Shown one piece after another: positions 55,352 through 63,402 of a stretch of 64,000 bases of DNA (positions are counted from its first letter, which is position 1; each line of letters starts with the position of its first letter). Position numbers and translations under genes: made by a program. The DNA lies in assembly GCF_004570875.1 (NCBI RefSeq), contig NZ_SPQK01000010.1, positions 62,001 through 126,000 on the forward strand, in the 5' to 3' direction. The DNA is from Blastococcus sp. CT_GayMR16. GTDB lineage: Bacteria > Actinomycetota > Actinomycetes > Mycobacteriales > Geodermatophilaceae. Below the pieces are notes generated by a model. That model saw only the letters and a list, made by a program, of their open reading frames with translations. It ran no database searches and was not told the origin of the DNA.

Positions 55352-56173
55352 TCAGCCTGCTGAACGATCCTGCCAACGGAAGGTGGCGACACAGAGCAGC
55401 AGGCCGGCCACGCACCACAGGGCCAGCACGATCGCCACCCGGCCGAGCTCCCAGGAGCCGGCCGGTTCCTCGGCCGCGAGGAAGTCGGGGAGGAAGACCG
55501 ATCGCAGGCCCTGCGCCATCCACTTCAGGGGGAAGAACGAGGCGATCGTCTGCATCCAGACCGGCACCTGGCTGAACTGGAAGAACACGCCGGAGATGAA
55601 CTGCAGGACCAGGGCGATCGGGGTGACCATCGCCGACGCGGAGCGACCGTTCTTGGCCAGGCTGGAGACGGCGATCCCGAGCAGGGTGCAGGACGCCGAA
55701 CCGAGGGTCGCGACCCAGAGGAACGTGAACCAGTCGCTGCCCGACGGCAGGTCGATGCCGTAGGCGAACACGCCGACCGCCAGCAGGATCGCGATGATCA
55801 GCACGGTGACGGCGAGGACCTGCACGATCTTCCCGACGAAGTAGGCGCTCTTCGGCATCGGCGTGCCGACCAGGCCCTTGAGCGTCCCGTCCGACCGCTC
55901 GGTGGCGATGCTGATCGCCATGTTCTGCAGGCTGGCGCCGAGGATCCCCGCAGCGATGATCCCGGCCATGAAGTACTGGGTGAAGGTGACCCCGCCGCCG
56001 ATGTCGTAGTCGAGGACGGCCCCGAACACCACCAGCAGGATCACCGGGAACGCGAGGGTGAACACGACCGACTCGCGCTGCCGGAAGAACTCCTTGAGCT
56101 CCACCGAGGCCCGGGTCCGGTAGACGGTGGCGAGGGACGGCAGGACGACGCCCGTGCGGGTGGTGGTGGTCAT
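55352..56173 (-). CDS. ABC-2 type transporter permease
   Basis: 273 aa with six predicted membrane helices. An N-terminal elbow helix (ASVELKEFFRQRESVVFTLAFPVILLVVFG) and a central segment ISIATERSDGTLKGLVGTPMPKSAYFVGK are typical of ABC-2 exporters. The ATG overlaps the stop of the ATPase gene by 4 bp, so the two form one exporter. The substrate (drug, lipid or other) cannot be told. Confidence 0.9.
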   Translation of the reverse strand: MTTTTRTGVVLPSLATVYRTRASVELKEFFRQRESVVFTLAFPVILLVVFGAVLDYDIGGGVTFTQYFMAGIIAAGILGASLQNMAISIATERSDGTLKGLVGTPMPKSAYFVGKIVQVLAVTVLIIAILLAVGVFAYGIDLPSGSDWFTFLWVATLGSASCTLLGIAVSSLAKNGRSASAMVTPIALVLQFISGVFFQFSQVPVWMQTIASFFPLKWMAQGLRSVFLPDFLAAEEPAGSWELGRVAIVLALWCVAGLLLCVATFRWQDRSAG

Positions 56174-57066
56174 GAGCGCTCGCCGATCATCTGCAGGTAG
56201 ACGTCCTCGAGGGTCGGCCGGGCCACGGAGAGCTCCGGGATCTCGCCCTGGAACCGCCCCGCGAGCTCCCGGACGAACGCCGTCGGGAAACTGGTGGCCT
56301 CGCTGCGCCGCGCGCCGTCCTCGTGCCAGCTGACGACGGCCGGCGCGGTCTCCCGGCCGCCCAGCGCCGAGGGGACGGCGACCTCGACGAGCCGGCCGCG
56401 GGCGATCACGCCCACCCGGTCGGCGAGCGCCTCGGCCTCGTCGAGGTAGTGCGTGGTCAGCAGCATCGTGGTGCCCAGGTCGCGCAGCGACCGGATCAGC
56501 GACCAGAACTGGCGCCGCGCCTCGGGGTCGAAACCGGTGGTCGGCTCGTCGAGGAACAGCAGCGTGGGCCGCCCGACGATGCCCAGCGCGACGTCGAGCC
56601 TGCGGCGCTGACCGCCCGACAGCGTCTTCGCCCGCGACTTCGCCTTCTCGGTGAGGCCGACCAGTCCCAGGACCTCGTCGGGGTCACGGGGGTCGGGATA
56701 GTAGGAGGCCTGCGCCTGCAGCAGCTCGCGGCAGGTCAGCTGGCTGTCACCGGCGCCGGACTGCAGCACGATGCCCAGCTGCGCTTTCCACCGGCGACCG
56801 CCGTCCGACGGGTTCTCGCCGAGCACGTGGACCGCACCGGCGTCCTGCGTCCGGTAGCCCTCGCAGATCTCGACCGTCGTGGTCTTGCCCGCGCCGTTGG
56901 GCCCGAGCAGGGCGAAGATCTCACCCCGCCGGATGTCGAGGTCGAGCCCGTCGACCGCGACGAAGTCCCCGTACCGCTTCACGAGGCCCCGGATGGAGAT
57001 GGCGGCGTCCGGATCGAGTGCCTCACCGGTGCGCGGGCGCACGGCGGCCGCAGAGCTGGCTGTCAC
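56170..57066 (-). CDS. ABC exporter ATP-binding protein
   Basis: 298 aa. Walker A GPNGAGKTT, Q-loop GIVLQSGAGDS, signature LSGGQRRRLDVALG, Walker B LLFLDEPTTGFD and H-loop TTHYLDEA are intact; the C-terminal 80 residues are a DrrA-like accessory domain. GTG 57066 is chosen since the open frame upstream consists of the intergenic repeat element. It pairs with the permease at 55352-56173. Confidence 0.9.
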   Translation of the reverse strand: MTASSAAAVRPRTGEALDPDAAISIRGLVKRYGDFVAVDGLDLDIRRGEIFALLGPNGAGKTTTVEICEGYRTQDAGAVHVLGENPSDGGRRWKAQLGIVLQSGAGDSQLTCRELLQAQASYYPDPRDPDEVLGLVGLTEKAKSRAKTLSGGQRRRLDVALGIVGRPTLLFLDEPTTGFDPEARRQFWSLIRSLRDLGTTMLLTTHYLDEAEALADRVGVIARGRLVEVAVPSALGGRETAPAVVSWHEDGARRSEATSFPTAFVRELAGRFQGEIPELSVARPTLEDVYLQMIGERS

Positions 57067-57090
57067 GAGGGAACAGTCTCCCCCCTGTCG

Positions 57091-57192
57091 CGCCGAGTGG
57101 GCCCCGGAGGGGTCCGCGCAGGCGCGACGCAGCGGCTCCACGGCGACCGGGCACGGCACCTGGCCGCGGTGCGACCCGGAGGGTCGCAGTGT
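57091..57192 (-). repeat. Intergenic structured element, copy 3 (directly after the deoA stop)
   Basis: In the deoA direction it begins at the TAG with a perfect hairpin GCGACCC-TCC-GGGTCGC (57187-57171), then CACCGCGGCCAGGTGCCGT, GGAGCCGCTGCGTCG and a distal GGACCCCTCCGGGGCCC stem followed by CACTCGG. It shares block order and position (stop codon, element, next co-directional gene) with the copies after birA and pccB. Confidence 0.65.
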
Positions 57193-58461
57193 CTAGGTGA
57201 TGCGGTCCAGGATCAGCGGGAGCGGCTGGTCGTCGGTGTCGACGCCGATCGCACCCTCGAGGGCCTCGAGCGCCCGGGGGATGCGCTCGGCGTCGTCGGT
57301 CTGCAGCTCCAGGAGCGGCTGACCGGCGGTCACCTGCTCCCCCACGCCGGCCCGCCAGAGCACTCCGGCGGCGGCCGACACCGGGTCCTCCTTGCGGGCC
57401 CGCCCGGCGCCCAGCCGCCACGCGGCCACGCCGAGCGCGAACGCGTCGAGCCGCGTCAGGGTGCCGGTCGCCGGCGCCATGACCACGTGCGTCTCCGCCG
57501 GCTTCGGCAGCGGCGCGTCGGGGTCCCCGCCCTGGGCGGCGATCATGCGACGCCAGACGTCCATGGCCCGGCCGTCGGCCAGCGCCTCCGCCGGATCGAC
57601 GTCCTCCCGCCCGGCGCCGGCCAGCATCTCGCGGGCGAGCGCCAGGGTCAGCTCGACGACGTCGGCCGGCCCACCACCGGCGAGCACCTCGACCGACTCG
57701 GCCACCTCGACGGCGTTTCCCGCAGCGCGGCCCAGCGGCCGGTCCATCGCCGTCACCAGCGCGACGGTCCGCACCCCGGCCGCCTCGCCGAGGCCGACCA
57801 TCGTGCGGGCCAGGGTGCGCGCGTCCTCGGCGTCCTTCATGAACGCCCCGGAGCCGGTCTTCACGTCCAGGACGAGGGCGTCGGCGCCCTCGGCGATCTT
57901 CTTGCTCATGATCGAACTGGCGATCAGCGGGATGGACTCCACGGTGCCGGTGACGTCGCGGAGCGCGTAGAGCTTCTTGTCCGCCGGGGCGAGGTCGTTG
58001 CCCGCGGCGCAGATGACCGCCCCGACCTCGCGCAGCTGGCGAAGGTAGGCCTCCTCGTGCACGTCGGCCCGCCAGCCCGGGATCGCCTCGAGCTTGTCCA
58101 GGGTGCCGCCGGTGTGGCCCAGCCCGCGCCCGGACAGCTGAGGGACGGCGACCCCGCAGGCGGCGACCAGCGGCGCGAGCGGCAGCGTGATCTTGTCGCC
58201 CACCCCGCCCGTCGAGTGCTTGTCGGCGGTCGGGCGGCCGAGCGAGGAGAGGTCCTTGCGCTCGCCCGAGTCGATCATCGCCTGGGTCCACACGGCGAGC
58301 TCGTCGACGGACATCCCGCGGAAGAACACCGCCATGAGCAGGGCGCTCATCTGCTCGTCGGGGACGGCGCCCCGCGTGTAGGCGTCGATCACCCAGCGGA
58401 TCTGCTCAGCCGACAGCGTCCCGCCGTCCCGCTTCGTGCGCAGCACATCGATGGCGTCCAT
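57193..58461 (-). CDS. deoA: Thymidine phosphorylase
   Basis: 422 aa. It converts thymidine/deoxyuridine and phosphate to base and deoxyribose-1-phosphate. The family signature appears as SGRGLGHTGGTLDKLEAIPG, with DKHSTGGVGDKITL for phosphate binding, SSIMSKKIAEGADALVLDVKTGSGAFM, and a C-terminal alpha/beta domain. Its ATG overlaps the cdd stop by 4 bp, and it ends the importer-cdd-deoA run. Deoxyribose-1-P would go to DeoC after mutase action. Confidence 0.95.
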   Translation of the reverse strand: MDAIDVLRTKRDGGTLSAEQIRWVIDAYTRGAVPDEQMSALLMAVFFRGMSVDELAVWTQAMIDSGERKDLSSLGRPTADKHSTGGVGDKITLPLAPLVAACGVAVPQLSGRGLGHTGGTLDKLEAIPGWRADVHEEAYLRQLREVGAVICAAGNDLAPADKKLYALRDVTGTVESIPLIASSIMSKKIAEGADALVLDVKTGSGAFMKDAEDARTLARTMVGLGEAAGVRTVALVTAMDRPLGRAAGNAVEVAESVEVLAGGGPADVVELTLALAREMLAGAGREDVDPAEALADGRAMDVWRRMIAAQGGDPDAPLPKPAETHVVMAPATGTLTRLDAFALGVAAWRLGAGRARKEDPVSAAAGVLWRAGVGEQVTAGQPLLELQTDDAERIPRALEALEGAIGVDTDDQPLPLILDRIT

Positions 58462-58901
58462 CAGGCGTCCCGTTCCGCGGCGCGCTGGTCCTTGAGGGCT
58501 GCCGCCGCTAGGTCCTCGGGCCCGAAGGCGTCCGGCAGCACCTCGCGCATCGGCACGATGCCGAGGGAGACCGTCTCGATGAGCATGTCGGCCCCGCCGT
58601 GCTCCCACAGCAGCTGCCGGCAGCGGCCGCACGGCATCAGCGGCTGCCCGTCGCCGCCGACGCAGGCGACGGCGACCAGCCGGCCCCCGCCGGTACGGGC
58701 GAGATCGCTGACCATGCCGCACTCGGCGCAGAGGCCGAGCCCGTAGGAGGCGTTCTCCACGTTGCAGCCGGTGACCAGCCGCCCGTCGTCCACCAGTCCG
58801 GCGACGCCGACCGGGAACTTCGAGTACGGCGCGTAGGCGTGGGTCATCGCCTCCCGGGCCGCCGCACGGAGGGCGTCCCAGTCCGGTGCCGGCCGCGTCA
58901 C
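58461..58901 (-). CDS. cdd: Cytidine deaminase
   Basis: 146 aa. It deaminates cytidine and deoxycytidine. The zinc site shows as LCAECGMVSDL (Cys-Ala-Glu) and MPCGRCRQLL (PCxxC), with YAPYSKFPVGVA and GCNVENASYG for substrate binding. The GTG start lies 75 bp downstream of the second importer permease, with a repeat-like spacer between. Confidence 0.95.
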   Translation of the reverse strand: MTRPAPDWDALRAAAREAMTHAYAPYSKFPVGVAGLVDDGRLVTGCNVENASYGLGLCAECGMVSDLARTGGGRLVAVACVGGDGQPLMPCGRCRQLLWEHGGADMLIETVSLGIVPMREVLPDAFGPEDLAAAALKDQRAAERDA

Positions 58902-58976
58902 AGTTCGCTCCCGCGGCTTGCTCCGCTCCTCGCTCGCTGGCGCTCGCTGCGATGCTCACGCGCCTGTCCGCTCACG
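58902..58976 (-). repeat. Repeat-like intercistronic spacer between permease 2 and cdd
   Basis: In the operon direction this 75-bp gap contains GAGCGCCAGCGAGCGAGGAG, which closely matches the 3' block of the stop-to-start element at 40106-40181. The rest is only loosely similar, so it may be a diverged or different member. Confidence 0.4.
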
Positions 58977-60260
58977 TCAGCTCTCTCCTCGTCGGTACAC
59001 CAGTCCGTCGGCCTGCGGCATGCGCAATCGCTGCGACGCCAGCGACAGGACCAGCAGCGTCGTCAGGTGCGGGGTGAAGGACACGATGCCCGGCGGCAGC
59101 TCGTCGATGGTCAGGTAGCCGACGAACGCTGCGACGGCCACGACCGCGGCGATCCCGCCCGCGAGCAGCTGATGGCGCAGCACCTGACGGACGGCGAGGA
59201 CCGCGAGCAGCACGGCGACCAGCAGCAGGAGCGCGACGACCGCCGTCCGGCTGCGGAGCTGGAGGGCGTCGGCGAACCCGAAGAGGCCCGCACCGGCGGC
59301 CAGGCCACCCGGCCGCCAGTTGCCGAAGATCAGCGCGGCCAGACCGATGAATCCGCGCCCGTTGGTCTGGTTCTCCCGGTAGATGCCGGCGATGAAGACC
59401 AGGAACACGCCACCGAGCCCGGCCAGCCCGCCGGAGATGACCACCGCGATGTACTTCATCCGGTAGACCGGGACACCCAGGGAGTCCGCCGCCGCCGGGT
59501 TCTCCCCGCACGAGCGCAGCCGCAGCCCGAACGACGTGCGCCAGAGCACCAGGTAGGTCACCGGGATGAGCAGCACGGCCAGCACGGTCACGATGGCCAC
59601 GATGCTGGTCACCCCGCGCAGCACGCCGGCGAGGTCGCTCAGCAGGAACCAGTGCTTCTGCTCGAGGTCGCCCAGCAGGTCCGGTCCGGAGGACAGCACC
59701 GGGAGCGAGAAGGACGGCGGCTTGCTCGACACGGGCGGGGACTGCGTGACACCGCCACCGGCCGGGTTGTCGGTGAAGAAGAGCTCGGAGAGGAAGCGCG
59801 CCACCCCGGCCGCCAGGATGTTGATGGCGACGCCGGAGACCACGTGGTCGACGCCGAACGTCACGGTGGCCAGGGCGTGCAGCAGCCCGCCCAGCGCGCC
59901 GAAGAGCACGCCGCCGACCAGGGCCGCGCCCCAGCCCCACTGGTAGCCGGCGAAACCGGCCCCCCAGGTGCCGAGGATCATCATTCCCTCGAGGCCGATG
60001 TTGACCACGCCGGCCCGCTCGGAGAACAGGCCGCCGAGGGCGGCGAGCCCGATCGGCACGGCCAGGAGCAGCGCCGCCGACATCGTCGACGAGGACGTCA
60101 GGGCGTTCTCGCCGCTGATCGCCCGGACGATCGAGAACAGCACGAGCCCGGCGACGGCCAGCCAGAGCGCCCGCCGGACCGGTCCCCCGCCGGTGAGCAG
60201 GTCGGTGATCGGCCCACGGCTCGGCCGGGCGTCGGGTGTCGTCGTCACAGCGGTGCTCAT
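58977..60260 (-). CDS. Nucleoside ABC importer permease 2 (BmpB/NupC/YufQ-like)
   Basis: 427 aa, 9-10 membrane helices. The segment LGGLFSERAGVVNIGLEGMMILGTWGAGF is the BPD_transp_2 hallmark, and GENPAAADSLGVPVYRMKYIAVVISGGLAGLGG matches the cytoplasmic coupling region of nucleoside permeases. The C-terminus is extended with further helices. It follows permease 1 across the stop-to-start repeat spacer. Confidence 0.92.
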   Translation of the reverse strand: MSTAVTTTPDARPSRGPITDLLTGGGPVRRALWLAVAGLVLFSIVRAISGENALTSSSTMSAALLLAVPIGLAALGGLFSERAGVVNIGLEGMMILGTWGAGFAGYQWGWGAALVGGVLFGALGGLLHALATVTFGVDHVVSGVAINILAAGVARFLSELFFTDNPAGGGVTQSPPVSSKPPSFSLPVLSSGPDLLGDLEQKHWFLLSDLAGVLRGVTSIVAIVTVLAVLLIPVTYLVLWRTSFGLRLRSCGENPAAADSLGVPVYRMKYIAVVISGGLAGLGGVFLVFIAGIYRENQTNGRGFIGLAALIFGNWRPGGLAAGAGLFGFADALQLRSRTAVVALLLLVAVLLAVLAVRQVLRHQLLAGGIAAVVAVAAFVGYLTIDELPPGIVSFTPHLTTLLVLSLASQRLRMPQADGLVYRRGES

Positions 60261-60333
60261 GCGTCCTCCTCGCTGACGCTCGTCGACCGCGTTCGCGGAG
60301 CTGCTCTGTCCTCTGGTGAGCTCGCACGCTCGC
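60261..60333 (-). repeat. Stop-to-start intercistronic element, copy B
   Basis: This 73-bp spacer fills exactly the gap between the permease 1 TGA and the permease 2 ATG. It aligns without gaps to copy A at 40106-40181 (63 of 73 identical, hand count). It has the same CCGCGAACGCGG centre and ends in CAGCGAGGAGGAC, which provides the ribosome-binding site for permease 2. Confidence 0.75.
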
Positions 60334-61524
60334 TCACAGCTGCGCCCCCTGTCGCTGGTCGGTACTGCCCGGGGGCGGTGGTGTCGGGACCGCGCCGGTG
60401 CTGCCGTCACCTGCGGTCGGGCCGCCGGACGGTGCCGCGGTCCCGCCCGCGGCGGAACGGCGGGCGACCCGCCGCGCGATCTCGTTGGCCACGACGACCG
60501 CGAGCACGATCGTGCCCTGCACGATCGTCACGACCGAGGAGGGGTAGTCGGCGATCTGCAGCGGCACCAGCGATCGGTCGAGGAAGGCGAACAGCAGCGC
60601 CGCCAGCGCGATCCCGAACGGCTTGTTGCGGCCCAGCAGCGCCACGGCGATGCCGAGGAAGCCCAGCCCGGCGGTGAAGTCGGTCGTGTACGAGTGGGTG
60701 TTCCCGAGCAGGTCCGGCAGGCCGATGAGCCCGGCGACCGCACCCGAGAGCAGCATCGTCTTGATGACCATCGCGCGGGCGTTGACGCCGCTCGCGCTGG
60801 CCGCCGACGGCGACATCCCGCTGGCCTTCAGGTCGAAGCCGAAGCGCGTGCGGTTGAGCAGGACGGCGATCAGGACGCCGACGACGATGGCGATCAGCAG
60901 GAAGCCGTAGAGCTGGCGCGGCGGGTTCGCCAGCCCGAAGAGGTCGAAGATCCCGTTGAGGCCGGGCATCTGTCCCGACTCGGGGATGTCTGCCGTCGCG
61001 ATGATCGACGCGCCCTCGGGGCTCCCGCGGAACGGACCCGTCAGCAGGTAGGACGCGATCCCCAGCGCGATGAAGTTCATCATGATCGAGCTGATGACCT
61101 CGCTCACGCCGCGGGTCACCTTGAGCACGGCCACGATGCCGGCCCAGAGCGCGGCGACGACGACGGCGACCAGGACGATGAACCCGATGTGCAGCGGGCC
61201 CGGCAGGGTCACCGCGGCGCCCGCCGCTGCGGCGACGATCGTGGCGAGCCGGTACTGGCCCTCCACGCCGATGTTGAACAGGCCCATGCGGAAGGCGACG
61301 GCGACGGCGAGGCCGGACAGGAACAGCGGGATCGCCCGGTTGACGATCACCACCATGGCGGTGATCTGCTGGCCGGGGGTCTCCCCGAAGTCCAGCATCA
61401 CCCCGAAGACGTCGAACGGGTTCACCGCCAGGGCAGCCATCACCGCCGAGGAGATGACCAGCGCGACGACGACGGCGAGCACGGGTGCCAGGAGGGCCGG
61501 CCCGAGCCGGCGGACGACGCTCAT
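60334..61524 (-). CDS. Nucleoside ABC importer permease 1 (BmpC/YufP-like)
   Basis: 396 aa. FRMGLFNIGVEGQYRLATIVAAAAG and VTRGVSEVISSIMMNFIALGIASYLL are typical of the first permease of BMP-dependent nucleoside importers; RTRFGFDLKASGMSPSAASASGVN is the coupling segment. The C-terminal 45 residues are a Pro/Gly/Thr-rich cytoplasmic tail. The ATG overlaps the ATPase stop by 4 bp. Confidence 0.92.
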   Translation of the reverse strand: MSVVRRLGPALLAPVLAVVVALVISSAVMAALAVNPFDVFGVMLDFGETPGQQITAMVVIVNRAIPLFLSGLAVAVAFRMGLFNIGVEGQYRLATIVAAAAGAAVTLPGPLHIGFIVLVAVVVAALWAGIVAVLKVTRGVSEVISSIMMNFIALGIASYLLTGPFRGSPEGASIIATADIPESGQMPGLNGIFDLFGLANPPRQLYGFLLIAIVVGVLIAVLLNRTRFGFDLKASGMSPSAASASGVNARAMVIKTMLLSGAVAGLIGLPDLLGNTHSYTTDFTAGLGFLGIAVALLGRNKPFGIALAALLFAFLDRSLVPLQIADYPSSVVTIVQGTIVLAVVVANEIARRVARRSAAGGTAAPSGGPTAGDGSTGAVPTPPPPGSTDQRQGAQL

Positions 61525-63098
61525 GCGGCACCCGCCGTCCCGTGGGCCCCGGTCATGTGGCCACCGAGCTGCTCAGGGGTGCACGTGCCGGGGTCGAGCG
61601 TGGCGACGAGCCGGCCGCGCAGCATCACCCGCAGCGTGTCCGACAGACCGATCAGCTCGTCGAGATCGGCGGAGATCAGCAGGATGGCCATCCCTTCGGC
61701 TCGTGCGTCCTTGAGCAGCTCCCAGATGGCCGCCTGCGCCCCGACGTCCACCCCGCGGGTCGGGTGGGCGGCGACCAGCAGCCGCGGGCCGGACTCCATC
61801 TCGCGGCCGACGATCAGCTTCTGCTGGTTGCCGCCGGACAGCGCCACCGCGAGGGTGTCGGGCCCCGGGGCGCGGACGTCGTAGTCCTTCATGATCCGCG
61901 CGGTGTCGGACCGGGACGCCTTGCGGTCGATGAACCAGCCCTTCGACGCGGGCGGGCGGGTCTGGTGGCCGAGGATGCGGTTCTCCCAGAGCGTGCCCTC
62001 GAGCAGCATCCCCTGCCGGTGCCGGTCCTCCGGGATGAACCCGAAGCCCGCCTCCCGCCGGTCCCGGGTGCTCCAGGAGCTGATGTCCTGGTCCCCGAAG
62101 AGCACCGTTCCGGCGGTGAGGGGACGCAGACCCATGATCGCGTCGACCAGCTCGGCCTGCCCGTTGCCCTCCACGCCGGCGATGCCCAGCACCTCGCCCT
62201 CACGGATCGTGAGGTCGACGTCGTCCACGGCCGGCCGGCCGCCCGGGGTCGCCACGGTCACGCCCCGCAGCTCGAGGACGACGACGTCGCGGACGGTGGA
62301 CGTGCGCGTCTCCGGCGAGGGCAGCTCGGAACCGACCATCATCTCGGCCAGCTGCCGGGCCGTCGTCGTCTTGGGGTCGGCCTCGCCCACGGTGGTGCCG
62401 CGGCGGATGACGGTGATCGAGTCGGCGACCTTGCGGACCTCGTCGAGCTTGTGCGAGATGAAGATGACGGTGAGGCCCTCGCGCTTGAGCTCGGCCAGGT
62501 TGCCGAACAGCTCGTCGACCTCCTGCGGCACGAGGACGGCGGTGGGCTCGTCGAGGATGAGCGTGGTCGCGCCGCGGTAGAGCACCTTGGCGATCTCGAC
62601 CCGCTGCCGGTCACCGACACCGAGGTTCTCGACGAGCTCGTCGGGGTCGAGATCGAGGGCGTACCGCGCGGAGATGTCGCGGATGCGGCGACGCCCCTCG
62701 GCGAGGTCCAGCCGTCCGCCCTTCGTGGGCTCGCTGCCCAGGACGATGTTCTCCAGGACGGTGAAGTTGTCGGCCAGCATGAAGTGCTGGTGGACCATGC
62801 CGATCCCGGCGGCGATCGCATCGGCGGGGCTGCGGAAGTGGACCTCGCGGCCGTCGAGCAGGATCGAGCCCTCGTCCGGGCGGTGCATCCCGTACAGGGT
62901 CTTCATCAGGGTCGACTTGCCCGCCCCGTTCTCACCGACGATGGCGTGCACCTCACCGCGGCGCACCCGCAGCTCGATGTCCCGGTTGGCGACCACGCCG
63001 GGGAAGCGCTTGGTGATCCCGCGCAGCTCCACGGCCAACGGCGCGCCCTCGGGCGACCCCGCGGCCGGGCTGCTCCCGGTCACTCCTGTTGCGGCCAT
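61521..63098 (-). CDS. Nucleoside ABC importer ATP-binding protein (two fused ATPase domains)
   Basis: 525 aa, RbsA/YufO-like tandem ATPase. Domain 1 has Walker A GENGAGKST, Q-loop MVHQHFMLAD, a signature variant LGVGDRQRVEIAKVL and Walker B TLILDEPTAVL. Domain 2 keeps FGFIPEDRHRQGMLLEG and LSGGNQQKLIVGREM, but its Walker A region reads GVEGNGQAEL and its Walker B LLVAAHPTRGVD, the usual degenerate second site of this family. It lies downstream of the bmp gene, separated by 304 bp with two hairpins. Confidence 0.93.
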   Translation of the reverse strand: MAATGVTGSSPAAGSPEGAPLAVELRGITKRFPGVVANRDIELRVRRGEVHAIVGENGAGKSTLMKTLYGMHRPDEGSILLDGREVHFRSPADAIAAGIGMVHQHFMLADNFTVLENIVLGSEPTKGGRLDLAEGRRRIRDISARYALDLDPDELVENLGVGDRQRVEIAKVLYRGATTLILDEPTAVLVPQEVDELFGNLAELKREGLTVIFISHKLDEVRKVADSITVIRRGTTVGEADPKTTTARQLAEMMVGSELPSPETRTSTVRDVVVLELRGVTVATPGGRPAVDDVDLTIREGEVLGIAGVEGNGQAELVDAIMGLRPLTAGTVLFGDQDISSWSTRDRREAGFGFIPEDRHRQGMLLEGTLWENRILGHQTRPPASKGWFIDRKASRSDTARIMKDYDVRAPGPDTLAVALSGGNQQKLIVGREMESGPRLLVAAHPTRGVDVGAQAAIWELLKDARAEGMAILLISADLDELIGLSDTLRVMLRGRLVATLDPGTCTPEQLGGHMTGAHGTAGAA

Positions 63099-63276
63099 CC
63101 TCGGCCTCTCCCTCGGGTGCGCCCACGGGGTACGCGGCGCACGGCTGTTCGTCTGCGTCGGGACGGCGGGGTCGACCGTCGTTCCCGGCGCGCGGCATGG
63201 GCTGGCCGCATGATGTCGCACCCGGGTGTCCTGCCGGGCATCCGGGCCAGGGATTTCCGGCGAAGCGGTGCCGTGA

Positions 63277-63351
63277 CCACGACGGCGGGCCCGGGCTCCA
63301 CCCTCGAGATTCAGCACTCGAGATGCGGTGCGCCCGGACCCGCCGTCGTGG
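63277..63351. repeat. Long inverted repeat in the gap between bmp and the ATPase gene
   Basis: CCACGACGGCGGG (63277-63289) pairs perfectly with CCCGCCGTCGTGG (63339-63351). The 49-nt centre has further pairing (CCGGGC with GCCCGG) and a CTCGAG/CTCGAG pair. It lies after the bmp terminator in the operon direction. The rest of the 63099-63402 gap shows nothing I can name. Confidence 0.6.
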
Positions 63352-63364
63352 CGACCACCGGTGG

Positions 63365-63397
63365 GGACGCGGGCCCGCTGGAGGCAGGCCCGCGTCC
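63365..63397 (-). terminator. Hairpin directly after the bmp stop codon
   Basis: GGACGCGGGCC (63365-63375) and GGCCCGCGTCC (63387-63397) form a perfect 11-bp stem with an 11-nt loop, 5 bp downstream of the substrate-binding protein stop. No U-tract is seen. It may be a partial terminator or an mRNA-stabilising end. Confidence 0.65.
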
Positions 63398-63402
63398 GGA
63401 GA

